The translations under genes were made by a program, and so were the position numbers. A model generated the notes under the pieces. The model saw only the letters and a program-made list of their open reading frames with translations. It ran no database searches and was not told where the DNA came from. This document shows, piece after piece, positions 1-13,100 of a DNA stretch of 64,000 nt (positions are counted from its first letter, which is position 1; each line of letters starts with the position of its first letter). The stretch comes from Plectosphaerella cucumerina (taxonomy: Eukaryota > Ascomycota > Sordariomycetes > Glomerellales > Plectosphaerellaceae): contig JAGPXD010000002.1 of the NCBI GenBank assembly GCA_020746995.1, positions 4,526,001 to 4,590,000 on the forward strand. The letters are read 5' to 3'.

Positions 1-3000
1 CAGTCGAGTTGTCCGACAACAACCTGTTCCTATCGAATTTTGCATCATGACCTGGATCAACACGATGCTTGCTCCGACAAGCACCAGATGACAAGGCGAG
101 CCGCACAGGGTCATCGACTGGAAGACGTCTTGTTTTGCTTGATGGTCAGTCATGCGAATGAAGCTCTCACATGAGAATGAACCTGATAAATGGAGCTTCT
201 TCGTTTCGTCCCCAAGTCAGCAGCGGTCATGTCTCGTCCACATTGGCCGAAAAACCAGGACTCACACAACCACACAGATGGCCAGTCGGTCGGTCGTTCC
301 CATGTTGTCCCTGTTGTCGAGGAATGGCCTCATCGTGATATATCACTACTCTTGCCCCCAGACTTAACTGCGTACAAGAGAGGGCTAGATACGATACCTT
401 GAACTACAGAGTAATGCTCTTGGCAGTGAATGGAAGCTACACTATATTCTCGTCTTTCGCCATCACAATCTTCACAGGCAGTTTGGTTAACAGCCATGGA
501 GGTAGTAGGTATATTACACCCAGCTCTACCGCACAAGCATTTCCCAAACCAGTCTATCCCAGTCGTATCTACCATAATGCCAAAGTTGAGACGATATCTG
601 GTCACATTGAAGGGCGACTTCATCTGCTGTCGGGCCGATGGCTGAGGCCAACTGTAGGCCCAGGTCAATATGATCGAGCTTCCAATTAGCATAGAAGCCC
701 CATTGTGTCCTGTGTCAATATCCAGCCTACCGCTCCGCCCTATTTACAAAGTCTCTGCTAGTGGACGCAGCCACGGAAAGAGTTGCCGCGCAAGTGCTCT
801 GTGCACGCCGGAGATGCGTTTTTTACCTGCAACAGCTCGCCAGGGATGGAGTAGTCCCGACATGGATCGTGAATCGAGAACAGACCGGCCCGGGGGGAGG
901 GGAATGTCGTTGGCCGAGTTTGGCAACCCGCCGAAAGACCTGTCGTCGTCTGTCGTTCCCGGTTTCCAGTATCAGATGAGGCTCAACGGGCCCGGTCGCC
1001 GATCAACGAGAGATCTTCGTGATGCCTTCAGGCCGATCTGAGATTAACACCATGCCAAGCTTTACTGGCAGCACTGCTTAAGCAGTCTTGGCTTTTCTGC
1101 CTGTCGCCACTTTTTCTGTAGCCCCTCTCCCCCGTCTCAGCGGCCATCCATCCACACACGCATGCAACACTGTGAACAACACAAATCACTTTGTCAGCGA
1201 AGGCGAGGTATCAACAGCAAGAAGCTCAATTGCCGAGGTGGGAGCCGAGGGGGGAAGCATGTTTCCTTCTGTAACGTTTCGCTGACGAAAGGCAAGAGGA
1301 GGAGGAGGCGAAAAGGCTAGCGGCAGGCGACTGCGCACTGGTCACTGGCTGCTTCTCTTTCTGCTCCCCTGTCAATGGCTTGAGGCCATATTCCAAGGAT
1401 CAGATGCAGTGGGTGGGTGAGATGCAGCGGTCGAGGGGGGGGGCCGCTAACGCAAGCACCGCATCACACCCACACAACTGGCAAAGCCGCTCCTCTGCTC
1501 GCCGTCTCGATGTGCCTCCGGGTTTCCGTCCACCCCACCCATCCTGTTCGGATTAAATCCCTGATTCAAGCTCACGGAACGCATACCGCTCTTCTTGCTG
1601 CACGTGAAAAGCGGTGAGTCTGGCGATAGGTGGTGGCGAGGAGGGGGCCAGACGGCGCATTGGGGGAGCATGGCTATGGACCAGACCAGCAGAAGTTCTG
1701 CCTCTTCCGTCCGCCCCCGTTTGCCCCTAGGCCCCCTCCCCAGAGCACATTGCCAAGCTGTCTCGGAACTTGGACGTGAGGGGGAGGAACTTGAAGAAGG
1801 GCCGGTGGACGGCAAGAGAGGGACGGTGCGGTCGATGGCGTCCAACGGTGGCCAACGGTCGCTGGAGCTTGTGGACGCCACTGAAGGGCCGGATGATGGG
1901 AATTCCTCGAACCCCGGCCGTGGTGGCGGATGGGGCTTCGGAAATGCCATATGGGGGGTCCCGGGCTCGTCTGGAAAGAAAAGAGCTGAAGCCGGACGAC
2001 GGAAGGCGGGCGCACTGTTCCTCATGTTGCACATGTTCCCTATACTCGTAAAGTAATTATCGGGCGGCGCAATCTCCTCGCCGTTTCAGAGTGCCACCCG
2101 GGCCATTCGCGCCAGGCCCGCCCCGAATTCCACTGCCGCCGTCCTCGGCCCGGAGGGAGGTGTCCATCGGGAAAGTTTTCAAGCCCTTCATGAATTGTTT
2201 CAAAGGGGGCGTCGATACCGGCAGGGTACAAGTGCTGCAGTCGTGAAAGGGGGGTGGCAGTGTTCGCGCTTGCAACTTTATTATGATGAGATTGAAAGGG
2301 GGTGACCCGAGAAAGATTCGACGACGGACCCTTGGGGCGGCAATCAGAAGCATCTGAAACGTTGTGGAAAGTGAAAAGAAGGCTTCTGTTGCCCAGGCGA
2401 GATTGCACTGCACATATGGCAGACAAGGTGGACGCTGCTGACTTTGGCTTCGGTGGGGGGCTTCGATCTGGGGGTCATGTCATGGCATGTCACGATAATA
2501 GATCTGGCCAAGAATGCAGACGAAGTCTGTAGAGCATGAAGGTTCATGTCATGGTGGACAACAATGCCGGAATGCGTCTCGTTTCAAAATGTCGTCAATT
2601 TGGAGAGGCTTTTGCTATTAGAAGACACGCAGACGCAGGCATGAAGGGAGGAAGGAGCATCGAGGTTTCTCTCGACGTCCACAGTCGGTAGAAGGTAAAA
2701 AAGCACCGTGTGGATCTCACATCGCACACCCTCCCCGGCTAAGCTCATGAAGGGTGTCCCTCCAGCGTGCTAGGACAACGCTCCCCTCCTAAAAACACAC
2801 CCCGCGGGCCCCTGATGCCTGCACCTGCGCCGGCACCTAGGATTCATCCAATCACGCAACACAGCATTCCCGGGGGTGGGAAGCGACGTCCCCGTTGGGA
2901 CGGTACAATGACGTCGATTGACGTCATCTACCTTGATATCCCGTCTCGAGGGCGGGAAATACCTCTCTTTCGTGCCATTTCGCGATGGCCCACGATGGGA

Positions 3001-6000
3001 TGGAGTGTCCTCGGGTCAATCTGCACCGTCATCTCGTCCACCACTTTGTTCGGAAGTCGACGCCGAGATGCCCAAGGAAGGAATGTGCTCCTGATGCCCA
3101 GTCTGCATCGTGGGCGCTGTGTGACGTCCTTTTACGTACGAGTGCGGGATACCTGCCCTTGGACATCAACCAAATCCCGTGGTGGCGATATTCCCATGTC
3201 GCCATCAACTCGTGAGTCTACTGGACAGCCGCCGGTGCTGCTAGGGCGCCTGTGCCCCTCGACTGGCACGGGCTGAGTCTGGGGCGAACCACCAAAAAGG
3301 ACCCTGAAGATCCATCTGGCTGCAGGGCGGCGGTCGGGTGGCTGGTTGGCTGGCAAGCTGGGAAAGTTGCTTGTAACGGCTACAAGTTCCCTGCACAGTA
3401 CAGTACGAAAACAAGACGCCAGGACTGGGAAAGGGCTGCACCCAGAAGTGTCTCGCTTCGCGCCTCGCGCCTTGCGGCCCCCCTCCCCTTGTCCAACCCG
3501 TCCGAAACAGCACAGGGGATGCGATCCTTGGGCAATGGATGCTTACCTACTGGCTACTGCCAGTGACACTGCCGCCTTTCTTTCCAATGCAATGCACATG
3601 AAGTCTCAATTGACACAACTTGAATGCTGCCACCCCCTCGACAGAGGCAAAACGCGCAGAGCATCAAACTCGACACGACACGACACACGCGCATGTCGAA
3701 CGCATGGACCTTGGGGCAGGCAGTTGGGTTGAGGTGGGGGATGGGATATTTTTGGCGCCGGTTCATCTGAGGTCCGACGTCTCAGTGGGGCCGCCCGAGC
3801 TCGAGGCCTTGATCAGATTGCGACATCTGCCAATGGTGACTCTGGTGAGTGACTGAGGCGGCAGGCGGTCAGATCAGGAACCCGGAACATCAACTCTTGG
3901 GGACGCGCAATACAGCCCTCCTTGCCTCCTCCTCCCTTGTGCGTGATCATGCTGTTTATCAGCAATGTACTTGAAGCCTCGTCTGCATGAGGCAAAGCCA
4001 CATGGCCTCCTCTCCTGTACCTCTATCCCTCCGAGTCCGCCTTGCTCACTGGCAATGGATGTCGGACATGCAGCCAGTCAACTGCTGGCAACTTCGGACT
4101 GTCCACCTAACATCGTCCGGCCCTGCTCTACAAGGTCTGCCCGCCTTGCGGCAGGGCGCCAGGGCACCAGGACATGTCCTTGCCTCGTCCTTCTTGCTCG
4201 TGCGAGGCCATCGTACCAGAATGCGTCGTGCTCAAACCACTCAACGGCCAGCTACAGGTACACACCGACTCATCCATGCCACAAATTCGCCACAATCACG
4301 GTCCATCGCCCGACCCCAGCTTTGGGCTCCTCAAGGCAGGCAAGCAGGCAGAGCCCTGTTGGCCTGGACTGCCACCTCGAAAGCTTGATTAGACTTGACT
4401 TTTGCGCAAAGACCCGGCGACCCGTGGCCCTCCGCTCCGCCCGCGCGCCCCCCAATGTACCATTCCCCCTTCTCCCTCCTCCCCCCCTCCCTTCCCGGGT
4501 CCGGCAATGATCACCGGCGGCCGCCCCGGCCCCGGCGACGTCCTTCGGCCCTCACTGGCTGATTCGCCCTCCGTCGACCGGGAGGCCCAAAGGAAGCCGC
4601 CCGCCTTCCCATCGTGGTGAAACACGCTCACCCACTTTTGACTTACGCAGCCTGCATATGCCAGATGCATGAACCCAGTCACCCGCGTCTTGAAGGCCGG
4701 GGATGTCTGGATGGCTGGATGTCTGGATGTCGGTCTGCCGCCTTGCGGAGCTGTCTCCTCCTCCACCTCGTCCTCCCACAACCGAGGCGAGCGGTCCTTA
4801 TTCCAGTCAACTTCCATGTCTGGTTGGTCTACGCGGGTCGATAACACAAACGACACGCACGCTGATGGGAAGATCTTACCCTTCTCTCTTGAAATCCAGC
4901 ATCCTCGGGCCCCAGGGCCCCTCCATCCATCACGGCAGCTCCTCCGGCCGGCGAGCCCCCTGGTCGCCCCTTGCGCCGCGTGCGAACCGGAACCGCGAGA
5001 ATCGCCGGTTTCCCCACACCCGGCCTTTAGGGTTGCGCATTAGGGGGCTTGCTTTCGCACGACTCCGAGTCAGGCCTCGTTCGCCTTCAACGGCACCCGA
5101 CTTCCGCCTCCCCCGGCCCAGGAAGTCCCCTACTTGCCTACTTGTACTAGAAAAAAACGTTCGTGCTGTAGCGGCAGCTTGCGTGATGCCGGACTGTTGT
5201 CTAGGGCGGCTCTATCAACGCCAGTGGGGATTATCCGGCAATGTGCAAGCAAACGTGTGCCCCGTGACCTTCAACTCCTTCTCCCCGGTGCGGTCCCAAA
5301 CGGTTAAGCACCTCTGGCACTCCTCCCTTCTCCAGACTCGACGCCGGACGTGATCGATCGACACACCAACCACGGCACGGCCATGTGCGCTGGTTGCGCC
5401 GATCCCATGTGACGGGGTGAAGGGGGGGGATCAAAGATGGAGCAAGCACGGATGACAAGTCGCTTCAATCGCACCGGCTCCAGGTAGCCCAGCCCCTTTT
5501 CAATGGGTTCAGTCTGTGCGGGAGTGCACTGGAGCGACACCGAGTGGCGAGCCCACGGCACTGTAGCATCGTCAAGCATCGCGCTCCGTTTCTAAAAAGT
5601 GCCGACCAACACTTGACACCCAAACAAGCACGCGCGTATACCCTCCTTTCTTTGCTTGGTAGAACTGAAGCCGATACCGCACCTCGATTTGAGGTCATGT
5701 CGCCGTGACCGTTCGTCCGAGGCCCCAATTGCTGCAAGCCCCTCCCCCGAAAATCATTGCCCTGCACGCCTCGTCCGTTCCTCCTCCCATTCCGGGCTCG
5801 ATATCTGCCCATCACGAAGGCCCCCTCCCCCCGCCCCGCGCGCCCCCTGCCTTCCCGCCGTCGTCTGACATTGCTTCCCGCCGTGCGCGCGCACGCAGAA
5901 ATCCAGTAAAGAGTCAAATCCAGTCTCCGCTTCCCGGGGGACAGGCGTCAACCGGGCATGGATCGACGGTCCTCGAAACAAGGGATGGCCGCCTTGCCTA

Positions 6001-7349
6001 TCGGCGGGAGCCGAGGAGGGGAGCACCCAGGACATCTCAACGGCCGCCGGCAGCTTCTGCATGTCTAGAGATTGTCTGGGTGCTCCCAGTGCCTCTACCC
6101 GAGGCGGGCTGATGGAGCCGGGGCTACCATCGGCGCGGCGCGGTCGAGATGCGGAATGGTCACGAGGGTTGCAGTACATGAGATCGGCGCTGTGATGAGG
6201 AGCCCGGCATCCTTCCGCCCCGTTGCTACTTCAGGAACATGACAAGATGGGCAAAAGGCGAGTGTCATCACGATCTGGATGTGTGGTAGGGTAGAGTCAA
6301 ATTGTGGTATTGGTACAGTACATGGCTAGCTTCCCAGCTCTAGCGTCGAGGCGCCGCTGTCTGGCGGCTCCTCTTGTAACCCCTTGGTCTACACAGCGAC
6401 AGTAGCCAGAAATCGCAAACAGGCCGTGCAAAAGTGCTCCTCGAACACATGATAACGAGATTTGAAACAGTCTTTCCACACATGTACGCTCCGCGCGTAC
6501 TTTCTCGTCCGTGCCAGGCATCTAGACAACATTGACCAAGCAAGCCGCAAATGGGTGCAGATGACAGGCATATTCAGAGGCCACAGGCTTGGCCTGCCTC
6601 CAATTGGTATATCATGGGTCATCCATAGATCCAAAGATGAAGGGTCCCCGACCCAGCAGTCGAGTAACAAAACGTAACAATAATGCCGCCCCCCAAAAAC
6701 GCCGAGTAGAGGGTATCGACAGGTTCCGATGAGACCGATGGGGAATCATGAGTACCGCATGCCTCCAGCCCCCGGTTGGAGGAGAGGAATCGAAAATGAA
6801 AAAGCAATGTAGAACCGACCAGTGATGGTGTCATCGTCGCCTCTCGCATGATGGCCAATGTCGGTCGCCCCCGTTGGTTGGGGAGGGGGCGGGCATGCGC
6901 CAGGCCAAGGGGCAACGATCGGCATAGGAGGCATGTTGGGTCTCCTGCTGACAAGAGACGCGCCGACCTCAGCCCCGGGACAAGGATCGAGGCTGCAGGC
7001 CCCTGGTGTGTGGGTGGCCGGTCTCATCATGCATCTCTTTGGGTGAAACGCAACGGTGTCCGCCTGTCCGTGCCATGCCTGGCGTTTTTCGTCTTCGTGA
7101 ACTCTCTGTTCAAGCGTCCACCCAAAAATGATGTCCGAGATTAGGAATGAGGGTGTAGAAGAATAAACCGTGTATCGTGCCTCGAGCTGCGTTCGGAGTG
7201 CTGCTGCTCGCGCATGAAGCACCGCACTCGAGGTGATCTCTAGAACTGGGAAGCAAGTCGTCGTCTCGTCGAAGCGCCGATCCCAAACTGACATGGATCG
7301 GCGGTCGTGTCGTGTGAACATGATGATGGCCTTTTCAATGTCTCGCCGC
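1..7349. other. Gene-free 3' flank of the flbC-like gene
   Basis: No gene is recognised in these 7.3 kb. The open frames present (up to 195 codons) are low-complexity, rich in Pro, Ser, Arg and Gly, overlap one another on both strands, and look like chance frames in GC-rich DNA. No tRNA, rRNA, transposase, reverse transcriptase or long repeat was found by eye. Two closely spaced CRE-like sites lie at 2909-2926. The 3' UTR of the flbC-like gene must lie just below 7350. A noncoding RNA cannot be excluded from sequence alone. Confidence 0.6.
2909..2926. promoter_or_regulatory. CRE-like pair (TGACGTC and TGACGTCA)
   Basis: TGACGTC lies at 2909-2915 and the perfect palindrome TGACGTCA at 2919-2926, ten bases apart. 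TGACGTCA is the known target of ATF/CREB-type bZIP factors. Whether it is used here is unknown, as no transcription start is visible nearby. Confidence 0.35.
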
Positions 7350-8614
7350 TTAATCCGAGTGATGGTCCTCGGATCCAGCCTCGGACCTGGCGTCGCCCTT
7401 GTGGACCTTCTTGTGCCTCCTGAGGTTGGAGACGACAGAGAAATGCCTGCCACAGCCCTCTACCTCGCAGGCGAACGCTGTCGATGAGTCAGTACGTGTA
7501 CTCCTGCCTGCCGTGACCAGGGAAGGGGGTGCTTACGCTTCTCGCCCGTGTGGCTGTACATATGCGTCTGCAGCGACGACGGCCGCGTGAACCGCTTGTC
7601 GCAGACCTTGCACTTGTGCTTCTTCTGGGTGCTCGAGGACACCTTCGAGCTGAACTGTCCCATCATGGACTGAGGCGCCGGGGGTGCCTGGCTCAGCAGG
7701 CCGTGTGGCCGGGGCAACGTTCGGGAGGTGACGGACTCGATGTCGGATGTGGAGTAGTCGCTGACCGAGTCGGCGCCGTAGTAGTTGCCAAAGCCGCCAG
7801 AGGCTGATGACACTGACGAGCTGGTGGAGTGTGCTGAGGGGAAGCCGTAGGAGTCGGTAGAGCCACGGTCGTTGCGAGCGCCGTAGATGTTGCGGGGGGT
7901 GTCCTGGCTCATGGCCAGCATGCCTTGACCGGCATCAATTGCGTCTGCAAAGCTCCTCCGGTCGTCGTGCACGGCTCTGCTGTTAAAGTCAATCAACGAG
8001 GTCCTTTGCGGTCTGTGTTGGAAGGCCGAGGCGTCCGAGTCGTCGAAGAGAGAGGTGGAGGGTACTGACGAGTGAGAGAACCTCCGGGCGTGATCCTGCT
8101 CGGGAGCGAGGGCGAAGGCCGACCTGACAGGCGCAGGCGCGTATCCCATGGTGTCGTAGGGGGCCGGTGACGCAGAGTAGGAAGCGTTGACGGGGGATGC
8201 GGACGAGGCATAGCTGCTACCCGCGTCGCCGTAGGGCGCGGCCGACGTGGGCTGCATCCGGCTCATGCCGATCAGATCTTGAGGCAGTGTGAGCAAGTCC
8301 GGCCTTGGCAGAGGGTCTGCCATGGGGAGACTACCTGCTGATGCCGCAGTGACGGGAATCTGTCCATAGGAACCGAGAGAGGACGCGTTGCTGCTGGTGC
8401 TTGTGCGGGCAGTGTGCGACCTGTCAAGGCCCAGGCTGGGGTGCAGCGTCTGGCTTGCGGCGTAGAGAGGATGGGCGTTGGGCGGCGACGATGCCGAAGG
8501 ACCCCAGGGGTTGGAGAACTGGGGAGAGGCGGAGGATGTAGGGTAGGCAGACATGTGGTCCAGGTTGAGGGCAGGCCCAAATCGTTGTTGTGTCGAGTCT
8601 AATGTCATGGTCAT
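7350..8614 (-). CDS. flbC: FlbC-like C2H2 zinc-finger transcription factor
   Basis: Two exons (8614-7537 and 7477-7350) with a 59-nt intron give about 401 residues. The N-terminal 320 residues are Ser/Ala/Pro-rich and low in complexity, as in activation regions. The C-terminus has two C2H2 fingers: C335, C338, H351, H355 and C363, C368, H381, H385. The intron falls exactly in the linker Gly-Glu-Lys-Pro. The layout of a Ser-rich body plus two terminal fingers matches FlbC, the nuclear regulator of asexual development in Aspergillus and its Sordariomycete orthologues. The start was set at 8614 because it has a strong CCGCC-ATG context and begins the Met-Thr-Met-Thr-Leu segment; the same frame is open to an ATG at 8722. 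The orthology call is by recognition and was not searched. Confidence 0.82.
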
Positions 8615-9181
8615 GGCGGGAGTGGTGTTGTTGTTGGCGGTAGGTATGGTGTAGATGTGCGGGTGGATTGGATGATGGATGGGGGGTGGGTGGGCAGTGG
8701 TCTTCCTCGGCGACGACGGCAAGGTTTCGCCGGTAGCTTTGCTGATCAGGGCGGGTGACCGACTGACGGGACTTTGTTGAAGAAAGAAGGAGGAGGGAAA
8801 AGAGTTGATCAGGTCGTGACACAGATCAGATGGGATGGGAAGATCTTCTCTGTGAGAACGGCTCAGAGGGAAGGGGGGATCAGCGAGGTATTATGTGTGT
8901 TCAGTGGACTACTGACACGCGGACCAGGCCAGTAGAGGAAGCTGTGGCCAGTCGTTTGGCGGATCCAGCAGTGGTAGCAGCAAGTCGTCTGAAGCTTGTC
9001 GCACACTGGTCAGCGGGACATGGGGGTGGGTGGTGGAGATCCCTTTGTGGCCCGTCCGTTGCACCTAAGGGGGGAGGGGGGGCGAGTGCTAGAAAGCTGT
9101 GACGACTCCGACTCGGAGAGATCGACAGCCCAATGTCCCGTGGGAGAGATTCCGAAGTGACCGGGGTCCAGGAAGATGCAA

Positions 9182-9200
9182 GATGGATGGATGGATGGAT
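9182..9200. repeat. GATG tetranucleotide microsatellite
   Basis: Almost five tandem copies of GATG are seen directly, within the upstream region of the flbC-like gene. Confidence 0.85.
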
Positions 9201-9273
9201 CCGTAGTCTACGCACGAGCTGGTTTGCTGTGCTGTTTTTGGCGGTCTTCCGGGGGCGTGGAAGTGCGAATGTT

Positions 9274-9275
<2 letters not shown>

Positions 9276-9308
<33 letters not shown>
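9276..9308. repeat. Homopolymer G tract (33 G on + strand)
   Basis: An uninterrupted run of 33 G on the + strand, so C on the sense strand of the flbC-like gene, lies 662-694 bp upstream of its start codon. Such a run can form a G-quadruplex or i-motif and is prone to length change. The exact count is also prone to sequencing error. It creates artificial poly-Gly and poly-Pro frames in all readings. Confidence 0.9.
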
Positions 9309-9309
<1 letters not shown>

Positions 9310-9722
9310 GGATATGGGTATCCAGGGGGATTTTGTTGATCGGTTGACAAAGGCGAGCGAGAAGATGCGCCGGGCCGGAGAGGAAGAGGAAGGGGAAAGC
9401 TTGTTGTACCTCGTCGATGTATGGACGGGAACAAGAGATCGGCAGCTTGAGCTCGAAGCTGGTCTGGTTTGAAGACCGATCGATGAGGGTAGAACTCGAA
9501 GCAAGCGCCAGAGAGACGGACGAGCTTGCGAGAGCTGTTGTCGAGGGGGCCTGAATATCAGGGCCGAACGAGTAAGGGTTGCCGCAGATCTCGGCGACTA
9601 GGAGGGGAAAAGAGTGGTTTTGCTCTAGCAAACGGCGGGCTGGAAAGGCTGCGTCGGTTGCTCGTCTTTTTTTCTCCGCGTTTTACGGTAGTGGCACAGA
9701 CAGGTCAGGTACAGAGTTGATG

Positions 9723-9742
9723 TCTGGGTCTGGGTCTGGGTC
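9723..9742. repeat. TCTGGG hexamer repeat
   Basis: Three and one third tandem copies of TCTGGG are seen directly. It resembles, but is not, a telomeric repeat. It lies about 1.1 kb upstream of the flbC-like start. Confidence 0.8.
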
Positions 9743-10036
9743 CGATGTGCCGGTGTAGTTGTTGCTGGTTCGAGTGTGATGATCAGGAACATTTGGGTTG
9801 GAAAATCGGGGTCACTGGCGTGGAGGGAGGCGAGAGACAAGGCTTTTACGTTCTCGCAGGCTGGGACAGCGTGGAGTGACGACGGAGGTGGGAGAGGGCA
9901 CAGTGATTCGGCTGCGAAAAGCACAGAAGGAAGCTATGATGTCGGTTCACGTCTGTCTAAACCGCGGTGTGGATCAACAAGCAGCGAGGGGGGTGGGGTC
10001 GAAGGAGGAAAGAGGGGGTGCCGTTTAGGGCCGGCC

Positions 10037-10115
10037 GGGTGGGGTGGGGTGGCCTTGGGCGTGAGATGGGAGGACAGTGGACGGGGGGGAAGGAAGGAGG
10101 GAGGGGGAGGGGGGG
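10037..10115. repeat. G-run cluster and 33-nt polypurine stretch
   Basis: Consecutive G runs separated by single T occur at 10037-10052, a G-quadruplex-type pattern. A pure purine run of 33 nt follows at 10083-10115, capable of triplex or H-DNA formation. Both are on the + strand. Confidence 0.7.
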
Positions 10116-13100
10116 CGTGGCCGGCCGTGCGAAATCCTCCAGTGTCTTGCTGGCTCTGCTGTTGCTTGCACTGGCCTAGGAGCCCAGACGGAAAGTACCA
10201 AGAAAGGTACATGGAGGCGTGCAGGGATGTGAGGGGGAAAGGGGTCCAGTCGCCGGGATGTCGTAAGTGGTAAGGATTTGGGGCGCCCCGAGTGGCCAGG
10301 GACGCCGTGCTGTCCTGTGCTTTCCCACTGCCGCTGCCACGGCCGGGCCTTGACGCAAGTCAGGGCACCAACGCCGCTAGAACTTGAAGGGGGTGGAGGG
10401 GCCATCAGCCTAGCAGGAAGGCACTTGTATACTCGTACTTGCGACACACTTCATCATCAGACTCGACGGGCAGAGAAGCCTCTTGGGCGCCAAGAGACCC
10501 CGGCCGCCCCCAGAGATCCAGAGGGCGAAGTCACAAGTCTGTCCCCCGTTCGTCCACTACGAATACTCGCTCGACCTGAACAGTTCAAGTTCAGGTGGAG
10601 TGGCGAGGCTCCCGCGCTTCCCACCCCGAATCTTCCAGGTTTGACTGGCGCCGAACGAGTCAGGTCGCTTTGCCTGGGCTCTTCCGAGCAAACCGGGCAG
10701 CCGTTGAAACTTGGGACAAGGCAAAAACGTCTTTCCATCCACGGGCATGGTCATGGTGCTGCTACTACCCGCCGAGGGGGCATCACATACTCGGTTGTTG
10801 CAAACGGGAGGCGAACTACGCCGCTTGGGTCAAGCAGAGCAAGCATATCTCCTTTGCCTCGCCGTTTCAAGTCCTCGTTTGTCGCCCAGTCGATTCCGAT
10901 GGGCATCGACGCAGGAACGCGCTATTGGACTTGCTCTTCTCGAGCACCCCCATTCCCCCCCGCGTCGTCCCCCCTTCTGGACTGGGATGGGTTGCCTTCT
11001 CGATGCCATCCCTTTCCCCCTCCGCCCCAGGGTCTTGCGCCCGCCCGCCCTTTCGAGAGCCGGCCTTGAAATGGCTCCCATCGTCGTCCGGGGGGCAAAG
11101 CCACTGATGAAGGGAGCGTTGCCTCGCTCCCCGGTTTCCCCCAATGGGAGCTGGGTTACACAAGCGGGCAGGGCGTTCCCAAGGCGGCACCCCTCGTCTT
11201 AGTGCCCCTCGCCCGCCCGAGGATTATGCAGGGTCTGCTCGCCCGTCGACATCTTGTCCAGGTCGAACAAGGTACATAGTGCCAGAACCAGAAGCCGCCC
11301 TGCCTCCTCCGTCCCCCGCCCGCCTGCGCGGATGGCGCCTCTGTCTCTGTTTGACTCGGCCGCTATGGGAGGCATGTCTTGGATTTTTTGGATGCCGGCG
11401 GATGGCGCTGAGCTTGGACAGCGACCTAAAATTGGGCTGACCAGTCATCGTCGAGCACACCAAGCATCTGCCGTGGCGTCCCGCGAGAGCGTTGCCCTTG
11501 TTGGCGCTGTCCACCGCGAGAGACCGTCGACGCCCGTTGTCTTGGTCAAGTCAACCCCTGTTTCCGTGCCTGGCGATGCGATGCGCCGTGAGGAATGCCG
11601 GTGTATGCAGCCAGCAGTGAGCAACGGGCTCCCAGGAAGGCTCAAGACTGACAGCGTCGGCCCCGTCCCGAGGGGCACCTTGGATCTGTCGTCAAGTTGG
11701 ATGAAGAAGGGAAGGACCCGAAAATGGCATCGGCTCCAGGCCTCGCTATCCACAAGTCCGCTTTTCCCGTGTCATAACGTGCCGTTCTCGGCGAGCATTG
11801 CCCACAGAGGACGAAGCCCACGAGGGGGCGACGGCACAGGGTCCTTTCGATCCCTTGCCCTCCCAGGCCGGGCTTGTTGAGGCGGGCGGGCGCGGGAAAA
11901 GAGCGGCAGAATGTGTGGGCAGGAGGGGGGGCATCCCGTCGACTGCCGCCGAACCGCCATTGGCCATTCAATGCGTGATGCCCTGAGAGGGGGGTGGGTG
12001 TCCATCGACGTCTCGGGCTTTGAACAGTGGCAGAAGGGAGGGGAGGGACCTGGAGGGGGACTTTGATTTGGTGTGCAGGGCGGGCGGTGAGCCTGCCAGC
12101 ACACGGCTCACACACGATCACGACGTCGCACCGCCAAAAGGTACCCAGTACAGTACAGAACAAAAAGCTCGCTCCCACACCATCTGGCGCCGGAGAGGAG
12201 GAAATAAGCAACTCGATGGTGCGGGATCAGGGAATAGCAGGGACACAGCAGCCCTCCAAAGTCAGTGAGGTCTGCAAGTCCCCTGGAGCGGCGCGGGTCT
12301 CGGGGGAGGGGGGGAGGGGGGAAGGCTTGAGAGATGTGGAGGCACGGGGGGTGGCTCCATGGCGGCTGCGAGACCCCCGAGTCGCATTTTGGGGTGTGGA
12401 CCTATCATTCCACTGACGTAAGTGAGGTGCCAGGGTCGCAGTTCAAGTTGAGTCTCTTCGTTTTGAGCAGGGGGGCGCGTTTCGTCGCAAAAGCCCATAT
12501 CCACTCTCCCACCTTGTCCCCTTCATCCATCTTCCCCCCCATGCACATCTCCACCAATACGATGAATGCTGTTGCAGCATCCAGGCCATCTTGGCACGAG
12601 GTACACCTCATTCTCCATTCCCGTCAGTTGCCAAACCTCAACGAAGTCTGGCTATTGCCATTGCGCATAACCGGCGTCATGGGTCCAGAGAGCAGCGAAC
12701 TGAAGGGAACCTATGAAATCAGTGCTACCGAGTGAGCAATTTGCAAGTGCAAATAACACAGGACTTCAGTTCGACACCACACCTGCATCTACAAGCATCC
12801 TCTCGATCGCAGGGGTGCGTACTAGGCGGGTCGAACCAAACAGCGCGCTGCATGCCACACGGCAGAATGATCGTGCTTGTCTATTCCAGGACATGGGAGG
12901 GTGACGGAGCAAGAGGCGGTCACGTCGTCATATGCCGCGTTTGGGCTGAACTGAACGCTCAGTCGCATGCTTCCATCCAACGAGAGCCATCGCGAGGACA
13001 AGAAGCGCTGTGTGGCAGGGGTGGCGGTCCCGCCTGTCGTCATGGTGCCGTTCCTCTCCCACAACCGAACGGCCCCTCCATCCCCATCCGTCATTCCTCG

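Larger units (their letters stand above)
8615..9700 (-). promoter_or_regulatory. flbC 5' leader and proximal promoter, with simple repeats
   Basis: This stretch precedes the flbC-like start. It contains several upstream ATGs on the gene strand, for example at 8822, 9434 and 9631. The 8822 frame runs past the main start out of frame, so it could act as an inhibitory uORF if transcribed. The stretch also holds a GATG repeat (9182-9200), a 33-base G tract (9276-9308) and is followed by a TCTGGG repeat (9723-9742). No TATA box is clear. Confidence 0.4.

Noticed and set aside
1447..2034. 195-codon frame on the minus strand
   Set aside because: Pro/Ser-rich, overlapped by comparable frames on both strands, with no recognised domain.
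9089..9631. Proline- and glycine-rich frames around the G tract
   Set aside because: Their length comes from translating the homopolymer; no domain and no independent support.
9723..9742. Telomere-like repeat
   Set aside because: The unit is TCTGGG in about three copies, not TTAGGG, and lies internally.
10278..11069. 263-codon frame on the + strand
   Set aside because: Longest frame in the gene-free region, but of low complexity with no recognised domain or splice pattern; three frames overlap with similar content.
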